The position numbers and the translations under genes were made by a program. The notes beneath the pieces are model-generated. The model saw only the letters and a program-made list of their open reading frames with translations, was not told the DNA's origin and did not search any database. Shown here piece after piece: positions 50,580 to 59,154 of a DNA stretch of 63,075 nucleotides. The stretch lies in contig JAZSRY010000065.1 of NCBI GenBank assembly GCA_045538735.1, positions 1 through 63,075 on the forward strand, written 5' to 3'. The DNA comes from SIG459 sp045538735 (GTDB lineage: Bacteria > Bacillota > Clostridia > Oscillospirales > Oscillospiraceae). How positions within the stretch are numbered: position 1 is the stretch's first letter; every line of letters starts with the position of its first letter.

Positions 50580-51477
50580 AAGATTATTTGAATTTCTCGT
50601 CCTCAGCCAGACCCTCAGCTTCAGCGGTGCGGCCAAAAAGCTGTTCATGACCCAGTCGGCGCTTAGCAGACACATTGCGGAGCTGGAGGAGGAACTGGGG
50701 GTGAAGGTGCTGGAGCGCAGCACTCACTCCGTCCGTCTCACTCAATCCGGCAGAATGCTGGCCAGCCGCATCCCCCAGCTGCTCCAGAAAAATGCATCAA
50801 TGCTCAACCGACTGCGTCTTGCCGAAGGCCAGACAAGCGGCAGCGTGAGCATTGCCTGTCTTGAAAACTCTATACATGAGCAGCTTGTGATTTTCCTGAA
50901 CTATTTTTCCGCCAAATATCCGGATGTGGATTTCAAAATTGATGTCATTAGCCGTACGGACCGGGTGGCTGTCTTTGATTCCTATGACCTGAGTTTTTCC
51001 GCCTTCGAGATGCAGAAGCTGCCCACCTACATATCTTCCTCCATAGCATTTCAGAGTCCGGCAGTGCTCAGCGCCAGAGAATCCCATCGCCTTTCAAAAA
51101 ACTATCATATCAGTCTTGAGGACCTATCCGGCGAAACCTTGATTGTTCCATTTGCCGATGAAGTGTTCTGTTCGTTTTCCGCTATGCGTCAGCTTGCGGA
51201 AAAAATGACCTACAGCCTTAATATAGTGAATGTTCCATCTATAGAGAGCGCACTGGCAATGGTAGCTTTCGGAAAGGGTGTTGCTATCCTTCCCCAGTAT
51301 GTCAGCCAGAACAGTCTTCTTAATGTGTGGAGCATCGATATATCAACACCCGGCTGCTATTTCAACACATATGTCTATCACAACGGAAGTCTTGATAATC
51401 CCGCGGCGGCACTTATGATGAACGAGCTTCGATCCTTCAAGCCCAACACGGAAAGACAATGTAAGGAGAGCCTATGA
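50569..51477 (+). CDS. LysR-family transcriptional regulator
   Basis: 302 residues, canonical LysR: FEFLVLSQTLSFSGAAKKLFMTQSALSRHIAELEEELG for the DNA-binding domain, then a ~210-residue ligand-binding domain. The start at 50569 (MTTERLFE) is preferred because AGGAGGCGG lies directly upstream and the overlap with the preceding LysR gene is then 11 bp. It overlaps the GH3 gene by 4 bp (ATGA). Two LysR genes side by side with different recognition helices may act as a heteromeric or antagonistic pair (inference). Confidence 0.88.
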   Translation: MTTERLFEFLVLSQTLSFSGAAKKLFMTQSALSRHIAELEEELGVKVLERSTHSVRLTQSGRMLASRIPQLLQKNASMLNRLRLAEGQTSGSVSIACLENSIHEQLVIFLNYFSAKYPDVDFKIDVISRTDRVAVFDSYDLSFSAFEMQKLPTYISSSIAFQSPAVLSARESHRLSKNYHISLEDLSGETLIVPFADEVFCSFSAMRQLAEKMTYSLNIVNVPSIESALAMVAFGKGVAILPQYVSQNSLLNVWSIDISTPGCYFNTYVYHNGSLDNPAAALMMNELRSFKPNTERQCKESL

Positions 51478-53120
51478 AATACTTAAAGAAAAAACCCTTT
51501 TACCTGAATGATGAGCAGCTTGCTTGGGTGAAAACAAGTCTGGACGGCCTCACTGATGAGGAAAAAGCGGGACAGCTTTTCTGCGTCATGGGTGGAGACT
51601 ATTCCCCGGAAACTCTAAAGGATATGGTTGCAAAGGGCAAAGTGGGCAGCATACTGTTCCGCCCTGTAAAGAATTGCGAGGGTATAAAGGCCGACTTTGC
51701 ACCCCTTGACGAGGTGGCAAAAATACCCCTTTTGAAGGCCGCCAATCTTGAGGAGGGCGGCTCCGGCGGCATGAGCGACGGAACTCTCTTCGGCTGGCCC
51801 ATGCTTTCCGCTGCCAGCAACGATGAGGAGATCGTTGAGCGTTTCGGTGCAGTCTGCGCCGTGGAAGGGAGAAAATGCGGTATAAACTGGACCTATTCCC
51901 CCGTCTGCGATCTGGATATGAACTATATGAACCCCATAACCAATGTCCGCACTTTCGGCAGCGATACAGCTAAGGTTACCAAGTTCACTGAGAAATATGT
52001 CTCCGCTGTGCAAAGCAGGGGAGTTGCCGCCTGCGCCAAGCATTTCCCCGGTGATGGCGTGGACTACCGTGACCATCATCTGCATGTTACATGTAACAGT
52101 CTCAGCGCGGATAAATGGTACGATACCTACGGCAAGGTCTATGAAAATCTTATCGCCAATGACCTGCTCAGCGTGATGGTGGGCCACATAGCCCAGCCCC
52201 ATGTGGCAAGGGATGCGGACTCCTCCATAAGCGCGGCGGAGGCCATGTCTCCCGCCTCGCTCAGCCCCACTTTGCTGCAAAAGGTGCTTAGAGGAATTCT
52301 GGGCTTCAACGGTCTTATCACCTCCGATGCCACCATAATGGGCGGCTTCTGCATGGCAAAGCCCCGCCGTGAGGCCGTTCCTGCAGCAATAATGGCAGGT
52401 TGCGATATGCTTGTCTTCAACACGGATTTTGAGGAGGATTACGGCTATATTCTGGAAGCACTTGCCGACGGCAGGCTGAGCAGAGAACGCCTTGATGAGG
52501 CCGTTGCCAGAATACTGGCTCTGAAAGCAAAGGTGTGCTTCGAAAAACCTCTTGAGGAGGAAGTCGCCGCCGCCAAATGGCATGAGGAGTGCGCCGACAA
52601 GGCAATCACCCTTGTAAAGAGCTGCGAACCGGAGGCCCTGCCCATAAGCCCCGAAAAATTCCCCACTGTACGGCTTGTTGCTCTTGGCAAGGATGACATC
52701 CCTGATGGTTCCGTAAAGGCTATAACTAAGGAAGTTCTCGAAGAAAAAGGCTTCAAAGTGGAGTGCTACGAGCCTTTTGCCGACGAGCTCCACGGCAGCG
52801 CCAAGCTCGATAAAAGCAGGCTGACCCTTTACGTGGCAAATTATGAACAGGCCAGCAATCAGACCACGGTACGCATAAACTGGTGCCCCAAGCACGCTTT
52901 GGATATTCCCAGATTTATAAACGAGGAGACAAGCATATTTGTTTCTCTTGCAAATCCTTACCATTTGCAGGATGTGCCCATGATACGAACATATATCAAT
53001 GCATATACTGCTACCCGTACCACCATCCGACTTACCATTGAAAAGCTTCTGGGCCGCAGTGAATTTAAGGGTATAAGCCCTGTGGATGCTTTCTGCGGAC
53101 TCCCGGATACAAGACTGTGA
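51474..53120 (+). CDS. Glycoside hydrolase family 3 protein (NagZ-like)
   Basis: A 548-residue GH3 enzyme. The barrel has KHFPGDG at 189-195 followed by RDHHLHV, which resembles the catalytic KHFPGxG...DxH loop of beta-N-acetylhexosaminidase-type GH3 members, and nucleophile Asp285 in GLITSDATIMGG. A C-terminal ~170-residue alpha/beta domain follows, longer than in NagZ. No signal peptide, so it is cytoplasmic and probably acts on imported glycosides or cell-wall amino sugars. The SDAT version of the usual SD-x-L motif and GDGVDYRD are slightly atypical. It overlaps the upstream LysR gene by 4 bp. Confidence 0.85.
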   Translation: MKYLKKKPFYLNDEQLAWVKTSLDGLTDEEKAGQLFCVMGGDYSPETLKDMVAKGKVGSILFRPVKNCEGIKADFAPLDEVAKIPLLKAANLEEGGSGGMSDGTLFGWPMLSAASNDEEIVERFGAVCAVEGRKCGINWTYSPVCDLDMNYMNPITNVRTFGSDTAKVTKFTEKYVSAVQSRGVAACAKHFPGDGVDYRDHHLHVTCNSLSADKWYDTYGKVYENLIANDLLSVMVGHIAQPHVARDADSSISAAEAMSPASLSPTLLQKVLRGILGFNGLITSDATIMGGFCMAKPRREAVPAAIMAGCDMLVFNTDFEEDYGYILEALADGRLSRERLDEAVARILALKAKVCFEKPLEEEVAAAKWHEECADKAITLVKSCEPEALPISPEKFPTVRLVALGKDDIPDGSVKAITKEVLEEKGFKVECYEPFADELHGSAKLDKSRLTLYVANYEQASNQTTVRINWCPKHALDIPRFINEETSIFVSLANPYHLQDVPMIRTYINAYTATRTTIRLTIEKLLGRSEFKGISPVDAFCGLPDTRL

Positions 53121-53123
53121 GGG

Positions 53124-53221
53124 TGAGACGGGCCATGGGCCGGCGGTGATGACCTTGTTGATTGGAGCAACAGCATCTGCGGCTGTGTATCTGTAATGCT
53201 CCTGTTTCCAGTCTCATTTTT
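53124..53221 (+). terminator. Large nested stem-loop with T-run after the GH3 gene
   Basis: Three nested pairings: TGAGAC (53124-53129) with GTCTCA (53211-53216), GGAGCA (53164-53169) with TGCTCC (53197-53202), ACAGC (53170-53174) with GCTGT (53182-53186), ending in TTTTTAT. It probably works as the operon terminator; the size suggests a structured 3' RNA. Confidence 0.5.
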
Positions 53222-53310
53222 ATTGGTGACAAATTGGTCTTATCAGCGAAATGTGTTGTTTTTCAAGAAAACAAGGGAAACTGTAGTATAATATGCAAAG
53301 GAGATGGAGA

Positions 53311-53745
53311 ATGAACAAGAAATACAGCATTATTCTGATAATAAGTATTGTGGTCATCGTGGCGGCGTACTCCCTTATGGGAGGCGGAGGTCGTACTGAT
53401 TTGGACATAGGCGAGGACCGCTTGAGTGTGAGCTATAAGGACTTTAGCTTCACCGTGGACTATAAAGATGTTACGACTATCGAGCTTGTGGAGGTCTCCG
53501 ATTTTGGCGAGCCTTTGGGCGGCGGAAGTGACAAAGCATGCCGCTGGGGAGCGTGGGAGAATGAGGTCTGGGGAGAGTACACTCAGTACACCATAACAGG
53601 CACATCCAATGCAGTTTTGCTCCGTCTTCGCGATGGCGGGGTATTTCTGCTCAGCTACGAAAGCGGAGAGACCACGGTGATGCTCGGTGAACTGCTCTAT
53701 GAAATGCTCGGCACTCACGGCTACGAAGTGGTATATATAACGTAA
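53311..53745 (+). CDS. Small membrane-anchored protein with PH-like domain
   Basis: A 144-residue protein of unknown role. Residues 3-22 are one anchor helix (YSIILIISIVVIVAAYSLM). The rest is beta-rich and patterned like bacterial PH-like domains: strands around LSVSYKDFSFTVDYKDVTTIELVE and YTITGTSNAVLLRLRDGGVFLLSYES, then a C-terminal helix (MLGELLYEMLG). The start at 53311 is fixed by AAAGGAG; the preceding in-frame ATG at 53293 lacks a site. It is a single gene, with a TAGTATAAT-like -10 box just upstream. Confidence 0.68.
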   Translation: MNKKYSIILIISIVVIVAAYSLMGGGGRTDLDIGEDRLSVSYKDFSFTVDYKDVTTIELVEVSDFGEPLGGGSDKACRWGAWENEVWGEYTQYTITGTSNAVLLRLRDGGVFLLSYESGETTVMLGELLYEMLGTHGYEVVYIT

Positions 53746-53749
53746 AAAA

Positions 53750-53791
53750 CACAATCCCCGGTTGCCTTTTAAGGGTCAACCGGGGATTGTG
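53750..53791 (-). terminator. Intrinsic terminator of the redox operon
   Basis: A perfect 15-bp stem (CACAATCCCCGGTTG and its complement, 12-base loop) with TTTTTT on the minus strand after it. It lies between convergent genes and could stop both. Confidence 0.88.
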
Positions 53792-53825
53792 CATAGGAGA
53801 AATGTGAGGAGTGAAGAAAATCCGA

Positions 53826-55079
53826 TTATACTTTTCTATATCCACCGCCATGGGCGCATCCGCCGGGGCAGGCAAGGAAGTCGGCGAAGACAAAGTCTTC
53901 GGCGACTTTTTTTATTTCGGCGGCGCCGCTGACGGAAAGCGTCTTAATGCAGACCAGAGCAGGGGAGAGTTCGTCCCGAAGTGGGCTTGCAGCTACGGAT
54001 TCATCGAATGCTTCCTCCTGTGCGTCTTCCCAGACTTGACGCATGGTATAGCGGCTCACGCAGGACCGGAGGATATGGTCATAAAGCTCAATTTCCGTCA
54101 TGGCGAAATCACACTTGTGTGCAGCTTTCAGCGCCGTGCAGGGGGAAACCCAGACAGTGAAGGCCTCACCGTAATTCGCTTTGCACCATTCGTGGAATAT
54201 TGCTTCGGGATGGCGACCCAAAACGGGAGCATCAACAAGCTTCGGGGCGGCAGGGCATAATGGGGATATGCCTTTTTTGCCTATGGAAATCTGGGAGTTC
54301 ACTTCTTCGGCAGCCATGGCGATAAAGCCGGAGGCGTCAAAAACCTTGGCTATACCCATGCTGTGTAGTATGTTTACGAGCTTGCCGCCGTGCTCAATAA
54401 AGGGGGACAGGGCGAAAACGACAGGCTGTTTCCTGTTGAGAGCAACACGCAGAGCCTTGCTTTCGTCCTTTATGCTCAGCGCGCCTGTGGGACAGGCGGC
54501 GAGGCACTGACCGCAGCCGATGCAGCCGCTCTCGGACATGGGAACTACTGAGCCGATTTTGGTACCGGCGGCGCGGTGCAATGCACCGATGGCATGGATA
54601 CCCTGCTTTTCGCAGACTTTCTCGCAACGGCGGCAGAGAACGCACTTGCTGCTGTCGCGTACGATTGCCGGGGAGGAGAAATCCTTCTTCTGTTCGTGGT
54701 GGACATTGGCGTAAACTCTGTCGTCCATGCCGTGCTCACGTAAAAGGGCGTGGAGCTCGCAGTCGGAGTAGCGGGAGCAGTATTCGCAGTCCATACGGTG
54801 ATTGCGGCAGATAAGGTCGAGGGTCATGCGGCGGCTCTCTACCACCTTTTCGCTGTGGGTGAGAACTTCCATGCCTTCTGCTGCTTTTGTGGAGCAAGCG
54901 GGCATGAGCTTGGGAGATCCCTTTATCTCCACAAGACATATGCGGCAGGAGCTGTCAGGCGTGCAGCCTGCAAGGTGGCAAAGAGTGGGGATGTGCACAC
55001 CGTTTTCGCTGGCGGCTTCAAGAATTGTGCGGCCCTCTTCGGAAGAGACGGCCTTGCCGTTTATTATGAAATTTATCAT
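53826..55079 (-). CDS. Degenerate [FeFe]-hydrogenase-like iron-sulfur protein
   Basis: 417 residues with a 2Fe-2S domain (Cys34, 45, 48, 62), a His94/Cys98/Cys101/Cys107 cluster site, two 4Fe-4S motifs (Cys146/149/152/156, Cys186/189/192/196) and a shortened hydrogenase-like domain. The four H-cluster cysteines seem kept (Cys275 in SPLCP, Cys314 in SPCTALK, Cys404 and Cys408 in ACPGGC). However, the Cys before Cys275 is Leu, the Lys of MPCTAKK is Leu, and the chain stops at GGGYRKV without the usual C-terminal ~60 residues. It is probably an electron-transfer subunit and not a hydrogen-making enzyme (inference). It lies 12 bp downstream of the NuoF-like gene, last in the operon. Confidence 0.83.
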   Translation of the reverse strand: MINFIINGKAVSSEEGRTILEAASENGVHIPTLCHLAGCTPDSSCRICLVEIKGSPKLMPACSTKAAEGMEVLTHSEKVVESRRMTLDLICRNHRMDCEYCSRYSDCELHALLREHGMDDRVYANVHHEQKKDFSSPAIVRDSSKCVLCRRCEKVCEKQGIHAIGALHRAAGTKIGSVVPMSESGCIGCGQCLAACPTGALSIKDESKALRVALNRKQPVVFALSPFIEHGGKLVNILHSMGIAKVFDASGFIAMAAEEVNSQISIGKKGISPLCPAAPKLVDAPVLGRHPEAIFHEWCKANYGEAFTVWVSPCTALKAAHKCDFAMTEIELYDHILRSCVSRYTMRQVWEDAQEEAFDESVAASPLRDELSPALVCIKTLSVSGAAEIKKVAEDFVFADFLACPGGCAHGGGYRKV

Positions 55080-55091
55080 ATCGCCGCCTCC

Positions 55092-56330
55092 TTATTCAAA
55101 TTCAGCGGGGAAGGCCACAATAGCGCTTTCCACGGTGTTGGGGATGCCTTGCCCCATGCTGCATCTGGAACTTAGACGCAGATAATCGCAGAGCTTTTCT
55201 ATCTCAGCTTTGCTGCCATCTTCTCTGAGCAGCTTTGCAAGCTCCACGGAGCCGAATCGGCATGGGGGACACATTCCGCAGGATTGACCCGAGAGGAATT
55301 CTACGCTCTTGGTACAAAGGGTGCGTGCGGAGCTTGACTCGTCAAAAAACATCAGGCTTGCAGTACCAAGCGAGGCTCCGGCTTCAAGCTTCATGTCGAG
55401 GGAATCGGCGGAGTAAATGCGTCCGGTGCAGCCGCCGCCAAGGCGAAAACCCTTGGCATTCTTCGCACCTGCCAGTTGGGCAATTTCTCTGACGCTAACG
55501 CCAAAGGGCAGTTCGTAAACGCCGGGGCGCTTCACACAGCCGCTGACGGTAAAGAGCTTGCTAACTTCGCCGCTGAGGAAATATTCGCTGACGGCGGCAA
55601 AGGTCTCAGCATTATTGATAACGGTGGGCTTATGGAAAATGCCATTGAAACCCGGATAGGGAGGCTTGAGCGTGGGCTCACCACGCTTGCCAACTATGGA
55701 GCGAATGAGAGCGGTTTCCTCGCCGCAAACATAGGCACCTGCGCCTTTCACAACTTCAATTTCAAAGCCTCCAAGCTCGGCCTCGGAAACAGCTTTTTTC
55801 ATGCTTTCAAAGCATTCGGGATATTCACTTCGCACATATACAAAGCCCTTTACCGCGCCAATCGCGGCGGCACAGAGCAGCATGCCCTGCAATATGGCAT
55901 GGGGTGCGCGGAGCATGAGCTTCATATCCTTATAGGTCTCGCCCTCGCCCTCGCTGCCGTTGCAAATGATATACTTTTTCTCGCCGGGGGCATTTTTGAC
56001 AGTATCCCATTTCCCGGCTATGTTGTAGGCACTTCCGCCTCGGCCGGTGAGCCCTGCATCACGGAGGGCGCCTATGATGTCAGTATCGGAAGCGCAGATG
56101 CTAAGCGTTTTTTCGTAATTTGCAGGGGCAAACATGGCTCCCTCTCTGCCGCCATCAGCAAAACTCAGGTCCACTTCGCCATCGGAAATGCCGGTGAGCT
56201 CAGAGTAGAATGTGGCAACTCCTGCCACATGGGAAATGGGCAAGCCCAGCTCCTCCGCAAGGGATTTCAGAGCTTTGGGGGAGCGGTCAGGAGCTTCCCG
56301 CAAAGCGGGGATCAGCTTCTCGCTTATCAT
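55092..56330 (-). CDS. NuoF-like NADH dehydrogenase subunit with short NuoE-like N-terminus
   Basis: 412 residues. Residues 1-45 look like the helical N-terminus of NuoE (LIPALREAP, AEELGLPISHVAGVATFYSEL), without its thioredoxin-like 2Fe-2S domain. From about residue 70 the chain is NuoF: FMN/NADH loop GRGGSAYNIAGKW, CNGSEGEGETYKD, GEETALIRSIVGKRGEP, and the 4Fe-4S site Cys351/354/357 with Cys390. It should pass electrons from NADH through FMN to iron-sulfur partners, here the hydrogenase-like protein encoded next. It overlaps the membrane-protein gene by 4 bp. The start follows GAGAAG. Confidence 0.87.
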   Translation of the reverse strand: MISEKLIPALREAPDRSPKALKSLAEELGLPISHVAGVATFYSELTGISDGEVDLSFADGGREGAMFAPANYEKTLSICASDTDIIGALRDAGLTGRGGSAYNIAGKWDTVKNAPGEKKYIICNGSEGEGETYKDMKLMLRAPHAILQGMLLCAAAIGAVKGFVYVRSEYPECFESMKKAVSEAELGGFEIEVVKGAGAYVCGEETALIRSIVGKRGEPTLKPPYPGFNGIFHKPTVINNAETFAAVSEYFLSGEVSKLFTVSGCVKRPGVYELPFGVSVREIAQLAGAKNAKGFRLGGGCTGRIYSADSLDMKLEAGASLGTASLMFFDESSSARTLCTKSVEFLSGQSCGMCPPCRFGSVELAKLLREDGSKAEIEKLCDYLRLSSRCSMGQGIPNTVESAIVAFPAEFE

Positions 56331-56806
56331 GCCTTCACCTGCTTTTTCTCAGGGAAAAGATGACGGAATATCCAGCGGTTCACGGGGCCAAGTATCCAGA
56401 TCTGAACGCCGAAAGCGAAGACCCAGTTGATGGGCATTTTACTTATCCAGGCCTCCATGAGCTGACCGAAGCTCCAGCCGAAGTTGATCATATTGATGAT
56501 GTTGCTGTAGAGGCACATGATGGGGCACATCAAAAGCACGGTGAAGCCGGTGCGAATGCACTGGTAGAGGATTTTGTTATCGGTGGGATACTTAGCGGCC
56601 TGCTTGCCGGCGAATTTCTGCACTACGAAGAACTGGAGCAGAAAAGCTACGGGTGCTTTCTGCAGGAAAGCGATGCCTACCTGACGGAAAAGCTCTACGG
56701 AAAACTCGCCGTAGACGATATATTTATTGTATGTAGCCATGGTGGTGGCCATCAGCAGAACGCCAAAAAAGGTAAAAACAACTCTCTGGAATGTGGTTTT
56801 AGGCAT
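56327..56806 (-). CDS. Small membrane protein with two DUF2798-like halves
   Basis: 159 residues. Two similar two-helix halves are visible (residues ~1-70 and ~80-155), each with a helix, a 15-20 residue loop and a second helix ending near a Gly-Pro or Gln-Lys, like the DUF2798 family. The function of that family is unknown. It could anchor the flavoprotein and electron-transfer proteins at the membrane. The start at 56806 (MPKTTFQRV) has AAAGGAG upstream; the longer frame overlaps the ferredoxin gene and was rejected. It overlaps the NuoF-like gene by 4 bp. Confidence 0.68.
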   Translation of the reverse strand: MPKTTFQRVVFTFFGVLLMATTMATYNKYIVYGEFSVELFRQVGIAFLQKAPVAFLLQFFVVQKFAGKQAAKYPTDNKILYQCIRTGFTVLLMCPIMCLYSNIINMINFGWSFGQLMEAWISKMPINWVFAFGVQIWILGPVNRWIFRHLFPEKKQVKA

Positions 56807-56826
56807 AAGAATGAAGCTCCTTTCTA

Positions 56827-57174
56827 TCAGTCCTCGTACCAGCCGTAGGGGGGCACGAAATAGCTTTTGGGCGGGCAGTTTTTGTCGCCGATGCGGAAAA
56901 TCTCGCCGCTCTCCTTGCGCTTGAAAAAGATACGTTGGTTGATGGGCAGGTTCATGCGGAGCGCTCCGGTGCGGCATACCTCCACACAGCAGGCACAGTA
57001 CCAGCACTCGTCAGGATAGGCCAGTATAGGGGGCTTCCCGGCCTCGGAATTGGGGATTATGGTCTGCATGCGGCAGATATTGGCGCATGCGTTGCAGCCT
57101 ATGCAGAGATTTTCGTCTATACTCACCGCAACGGTGGGGCCAGTGGGGTTAGCGAATACATAGGTCTCAGTCAT
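56827..57174 (-). CDS. Ferredoxin with two 4Fe-4S clusters
   Basis: A 115-residue electron carrier. Two cysteine sets are visible, Cys24/27/30/34 and Cys57/60/63/67, both CxxCxxCxxxC. The spacing and the surrounding sequence (CIGCNACANICRMQ, CWYCACCVEVC) resemble the 4Fe-4S subunit AprB-type partner of adenylylsulfate reductase and related flavoproteins. The C-terminal ~45 residues extend beyond the clusters and end in PPYGWYED. The start codon ATG at 57174 overlaps the flavoprotein stop codon (TGATG), so the two are translationally coupled. It is probably the direct electron donor of the flavoprotein. Confidence 0.85.
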   Translation of the reverse strand: MTETYVFANPTGPTVAVSIDENLCIGCNACANICRMQTIIPNSEAGKPPILAYPDECWYCACCVEVCRTGALRMNLPINQRIFFKRKESGEIFRIGDKNCPPKSYFVPPYGWYED

Positions 57175-59141
57175 CAATTATCCCCTCCTTCTGAGAGAAC
57201 TTTTTCGTAGTTTTCAAGATATGTTGGAGCGTAGGGAGGCTTGAGCCAATACTGACTCTCTCTGAATTCGGTCTTTACCTCGCTGCCATCAAGGCGGTTG
57301 AAAACGTAAGTGCCTCTGGGAAGCTCCATTTTGTCGGTTTTGAGCTTCACTCGGCAGGCCTGCATGAACATTTCGCCAACGGTCATTCTCGTCTCAACCT
57401 CAAGAACTCTTGCCAGTTCATGGGGATTGCGGGCGTAGGTTCTCTTGCCCTCGTCCTTTCTTATGCTGTCCATCCAAAGAAGACCCTGTTCCAGAATGGA
57501 ATCGGTCATGAAGTCGGCGCAGCACTGCTGCATAACTCTTGTCTCTCCGCTCCAAAGCTCCTTCCAGCTGATGTTGGCCTCTTCCTCTCCATATCTTCGG
57601 ACAGGGGCATATACACGGCTGCGCTCAGCCTCCATCTGGGATTCGTCAATATTAGCTGCAGGATTTTTCCTTGCAAACTCCGCAGCACGCTCGCCGGCGT
57701 AAAAGCCGGAGGAACAGGCAAAGGAGCTGCCCTCAAGACCACTGGCGGCACCTGCGCAGAAAAGACCGGGTATGTTGGTCATCATTTTCCAGTCCACGGC
57801 GGGCTCGCCCTGCATGCCGAAGCTCTCACTGCGCCATGCCTTGGCGTACTGGGGCTCACCCTGGAACCAACCGCCGGTGAGATAGCCTTCCGGACTCTGG
57901 ATAGGAGCCATCAGCATATCCTTGTCTGGATTGAAGCCGCTGCGGGTGTAGAGGTCGAATATGGTGTAGCGAGTCTTGCCCTCGTTGCCTATCATCATGC
58001 CCCAGATGCTGCGGCGCTCTTCTTCAGGCATGGAGGGGAGGTCTGCCCAGAAGGGCAGCTCAAATTCACCGCTGCGAATGCGCTCCGGCAAATCGTGTAT
58101 AAGGTTGGGCAGCTTGCAGCCCTTCCAGTTATCGCTGATGGGGCTGCCGCAGTAGGGCTGGTCGGCGGTGGGCCAGTTGCGCTCTGCCACAGTTTCAAGC
58201 AGACGGCCGTTTTTGTCCTCCCAAGGTATCTCCTTGCCCTTGTTGTCCACAATGGTGCAGGGGAACCATGTGTTGCTGGGGTTGCCTACGCCGAAACGGG
58301 GCCATGCGAAGGGGTGTTGGACCTTGGTGTGACCGTTTTTGTGCATGCCAACAACCTCCGCACCGGCATTCCAAGCCATGGCAAGGCCCTCGCCTATCTC
58401 GTTGGGATCCCAGCGCCAGCTATTGCCCGTTATCTCCATGTTGTAGGTCCAGATGGTGCAGGCGTAGCCGCAGGAGAGGATGACAGCGGGAGTGTGGAAT
58501 ACGTAAAACTCGCCTGTTTCCATTGAAAAGCCCGTCGCACCGACTATGGGCGCACCCTGCCTGCCGCCTTCGGTCAGCAGATTCGTTATCATAACGCGCT
58601 CGAAAAGCTCCGCGCCCGCCTCCTTGAGGCCTTTGTAGAGATAGGGCTTGATGTACTGACCGCCCCGGAGCTTGCAGGAGACAAAGTCCCGGTAGTCATA
58701 GGCCTTGAGCATGCCTGTTTCTTCGTCTCGGGTGGCTGCGCCATCAAACTCTCCCTCGTCGTCCACAAGAGGCATACCGAGTTTTTTCAGCTCCATGAGA
58801 GCATCCCATGTTCCCTTGACAGCTATGTAGTCCCGGTGGCCCTGTCTGCCATCGGTCTTGCCCTTTAAGGCGTTTTCCTCCGGTGTCATGGGGCTTGCTG
58901 GGTTAGAAAGCAGAGTGTTCCAGTGGTCCATTCCTGCGCCGCCGCAGCCGCTGCGCTTGATAGGTGCCTTGTCAGCCACGGCCACCTTCGCGCCCTTCCG
59001 GGCAGCGGAAATGCCTGCCGATGCTCCCGCAAGGCCGCCGCCTACAACGAGAACGTCAACATAGATGTGGTTTACCTTGTTGTAGTCGACCTTGTAGGGC
59101 CATTTGTATATTTTTTCGCCGATTCCGGCCTGATTAGTCAT
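57174..59141 (-). CDS. Fumarate-reductase/AprA-like FAD-binding flavoprotein
   Basis: 655 residues. FAD-binding loop VVGGGLAGASAGISAARKG (GxGxxG at 34-39), then KRSGCGGAGMDHW, EIGEGLAMAWNAGAE and GLFCAGAASGLEGSSFACSSGF. The C-terminal helical domain (NPHELARVLEVETRMTVGEMFMQACR) matches the AprA/succinate-dehydrogenase-flavoprotein layout. Substrate-binding residues of fumarate or APS are not obvious, so the organic acceptor is unknown. The start at 59141 (MTNQAGIG) has GAAGGAG upstream. It overlaps the ferredoxin gene and lies 13 bp after an MBL hydrolase. Confidence 0.85.
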   Translation of the reverse strand: MTNQAGIGEKIYKWPYKVDYNKVNHIYVDVLVVGGGLAGASAGISAARKGAKVAVADKAPIKRSGCGGAGMDHWNTLLSNPASPMTPEENALKGKTDGRQGHRDYIAVKGTWDALMELKKLGMPLVDDEGEFDGAATRDEETGMLKAYDYRDFVSCKLRGGQYIKPYLYKGLKEAGAELFERVMITNLLTEGGRQGAPIVGATGFSMETGEFYVFHTPAVILSCGYACTIWTYNMEITGNSWRWDPNEIGEGLAMAWNAGAEVVGMHKNGHTKVQHPFAWPRFGVGNPSNTWFPCTIVDNKGKEIPWEDKNGRLLETVAERNWPTADQPYCGSPISDNWKGCKLPNLIHDLPERIRSGEFELPFWADLPSMPEEERRSIWGMMIGNEGKTRYTIFDLYTRSGFNPDKDMLMAPIQSPEGYLTGGWFQGEPQYAKAWRSESFGMQGEPAVDWKMMTNIPGLFCAGAASGLEGSSFACSSGFYAGERAAEFARKNPAANIDESQMEAERSRVYAPVRRYGEEEANISWKELWSGETRVMQQCCADFMTDSILEQGLLWMDSIRKDEGKRTYARNPHELARVLEVETRMTVGEMFMQACRVKLKTDKMELPRGTYVFNRLDGSEVKTEFRESQYWLKPPYAPTYLENYEKVLSEGGDN

Positions 59142-59154
59142 ACTTATATCTCCT

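Noticed and set aside
53826..55079. Active [FeFe]-hydrogenase
   Set aside because: Truncated H domain, missing second cysteine and lysine; see the separate finding.
56327..57007. 226-codon version of the DUF2798-like gene
   Set aside because: The extra N-terminus overlaps the ferredoxin gene and lacks a ribosome binding site; the internal ATG at 56806 has AAAGGAG.
57174..59141. Dissimilatory sulfate reduction (AprA)
   Set aside because: Fold is similar, but AprB-type tail, sat, qmo and dsr genes are absent and APS-binding residues are not evident.
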